Below, piece after piece: positions 30,749 through 30,764 of a stretch of DNA of 30,764 bases; position 1 is the first letter of the stretch; the number at the start of each line of letters is the position of its first letter. The notes under the pieces were generated by a model. It was not told the DNA's origin, did no database searches, and saw nothing but the letters and a program-made list of their open reading frames with translations. The DNA is taken from assembly GCA_910589085.1 (NCBI GenBank), contig CAJUSG010000027.1, positions 1 to 30,764 of the forward strand, written 5' to 3'. Position numbers and translations under genes: made by a program. The stretch comes from an uncultured Oscillospiraceae bacterium (GTDB taxonomy: Bacteria; Bacillota; Clostridia; Oscillospirales; Oscillospiraceae).

Positions 30749-30764
30749 CGTTTGAATGTATACT

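Overview
The window looks like a chromosomal piece of a gut-type Clostridia, most likely Oscillospiraceae (the Flavonifractor / Lawsonibacter / Oscillibacter side). The grounds are moderately high GC in the coding parts, Gram-positive style Shine-Dalgarno sites, textbook TTGACA-17-TATAAT promoters, lipoprotein transporters, a TRAP transporter, clostridial Old-Yellow-Enzyme-type FeS flavoenzymes and SLH-anchored CxxC-repeat surface proteins. This is inferred from protein style; no taxonomic marker gene is present.

Left part (1-9800) is a mixture of intact genes and gene ruins. A phosphate-binding lipoprotein gene (pstS) leaves the left edge behind TTTACA direct repeats that resemble a PhoP box. 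A damaged SGNH-hydrolase/family-1 glycosidase operon follows, then three structured hairpin repeats with 60-bp period, then an intact kdpE response regulator whose partner kdpD is broken by a truncation, two frameshifts and a nonsense codon. kdpD is joined to an unrelated small reading frame. An intact Na+/glutamate symporter (gltS) has a terminator-like hairpin in its leader. Next, on the minus strand, is a compact two-gene cassette: a small protein beginning with MKIRTDFITNSSSSSF, followed 20 nt later by a radical-SAM/SPASM protein with unusual cluster-cysteine spacing. Terminators lie on both sides of it. This cassette is the best candidate in the window for an undescribed modification system. 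A polysaccharide-deacetylase remnant follows.

Middle part (9950-18100): a hybrid sensor kinase (GAF/PAS-HisKA-HATPase-REC) with its own promoter and a 127-nt leader converges on a 1268-residue secreted protein (LRR, InlB-like modules, about 15 CxxC repeats, a 33-bp tandem-repeat linker, SLH-like C-terminus).

Right part (16700-29700): a LacI-type repressor and a YfcC/DcuC-type carrier are encoded left of, and divergently from, a type-B carboxylesterase. Then comes a catabolic block, all on the plus strand: TRAP transporter dctQ-dctM-dctP plus an HSL-type esterase; then a LysR regulator, a second alpha/beta hydrolase, an OYE/2,4-dienoyl-CoA-reductase-type FeS flavoenzyme and a DUF554 membrane protein. 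A reasonable reading is uptake of an organic acid or ester, hydrolysis of the ester, and anaerobic reduction of an activated double bond (for instance hydroxycinnamate-like or other enoate compounds). The substrate is not visible in the sequence. The window closes with tRNA-Gly(GCC), a YiiX-like permuted papain-fold hydrolase behind two overlapping hairpins, and REP-like palindromes at the right edge.
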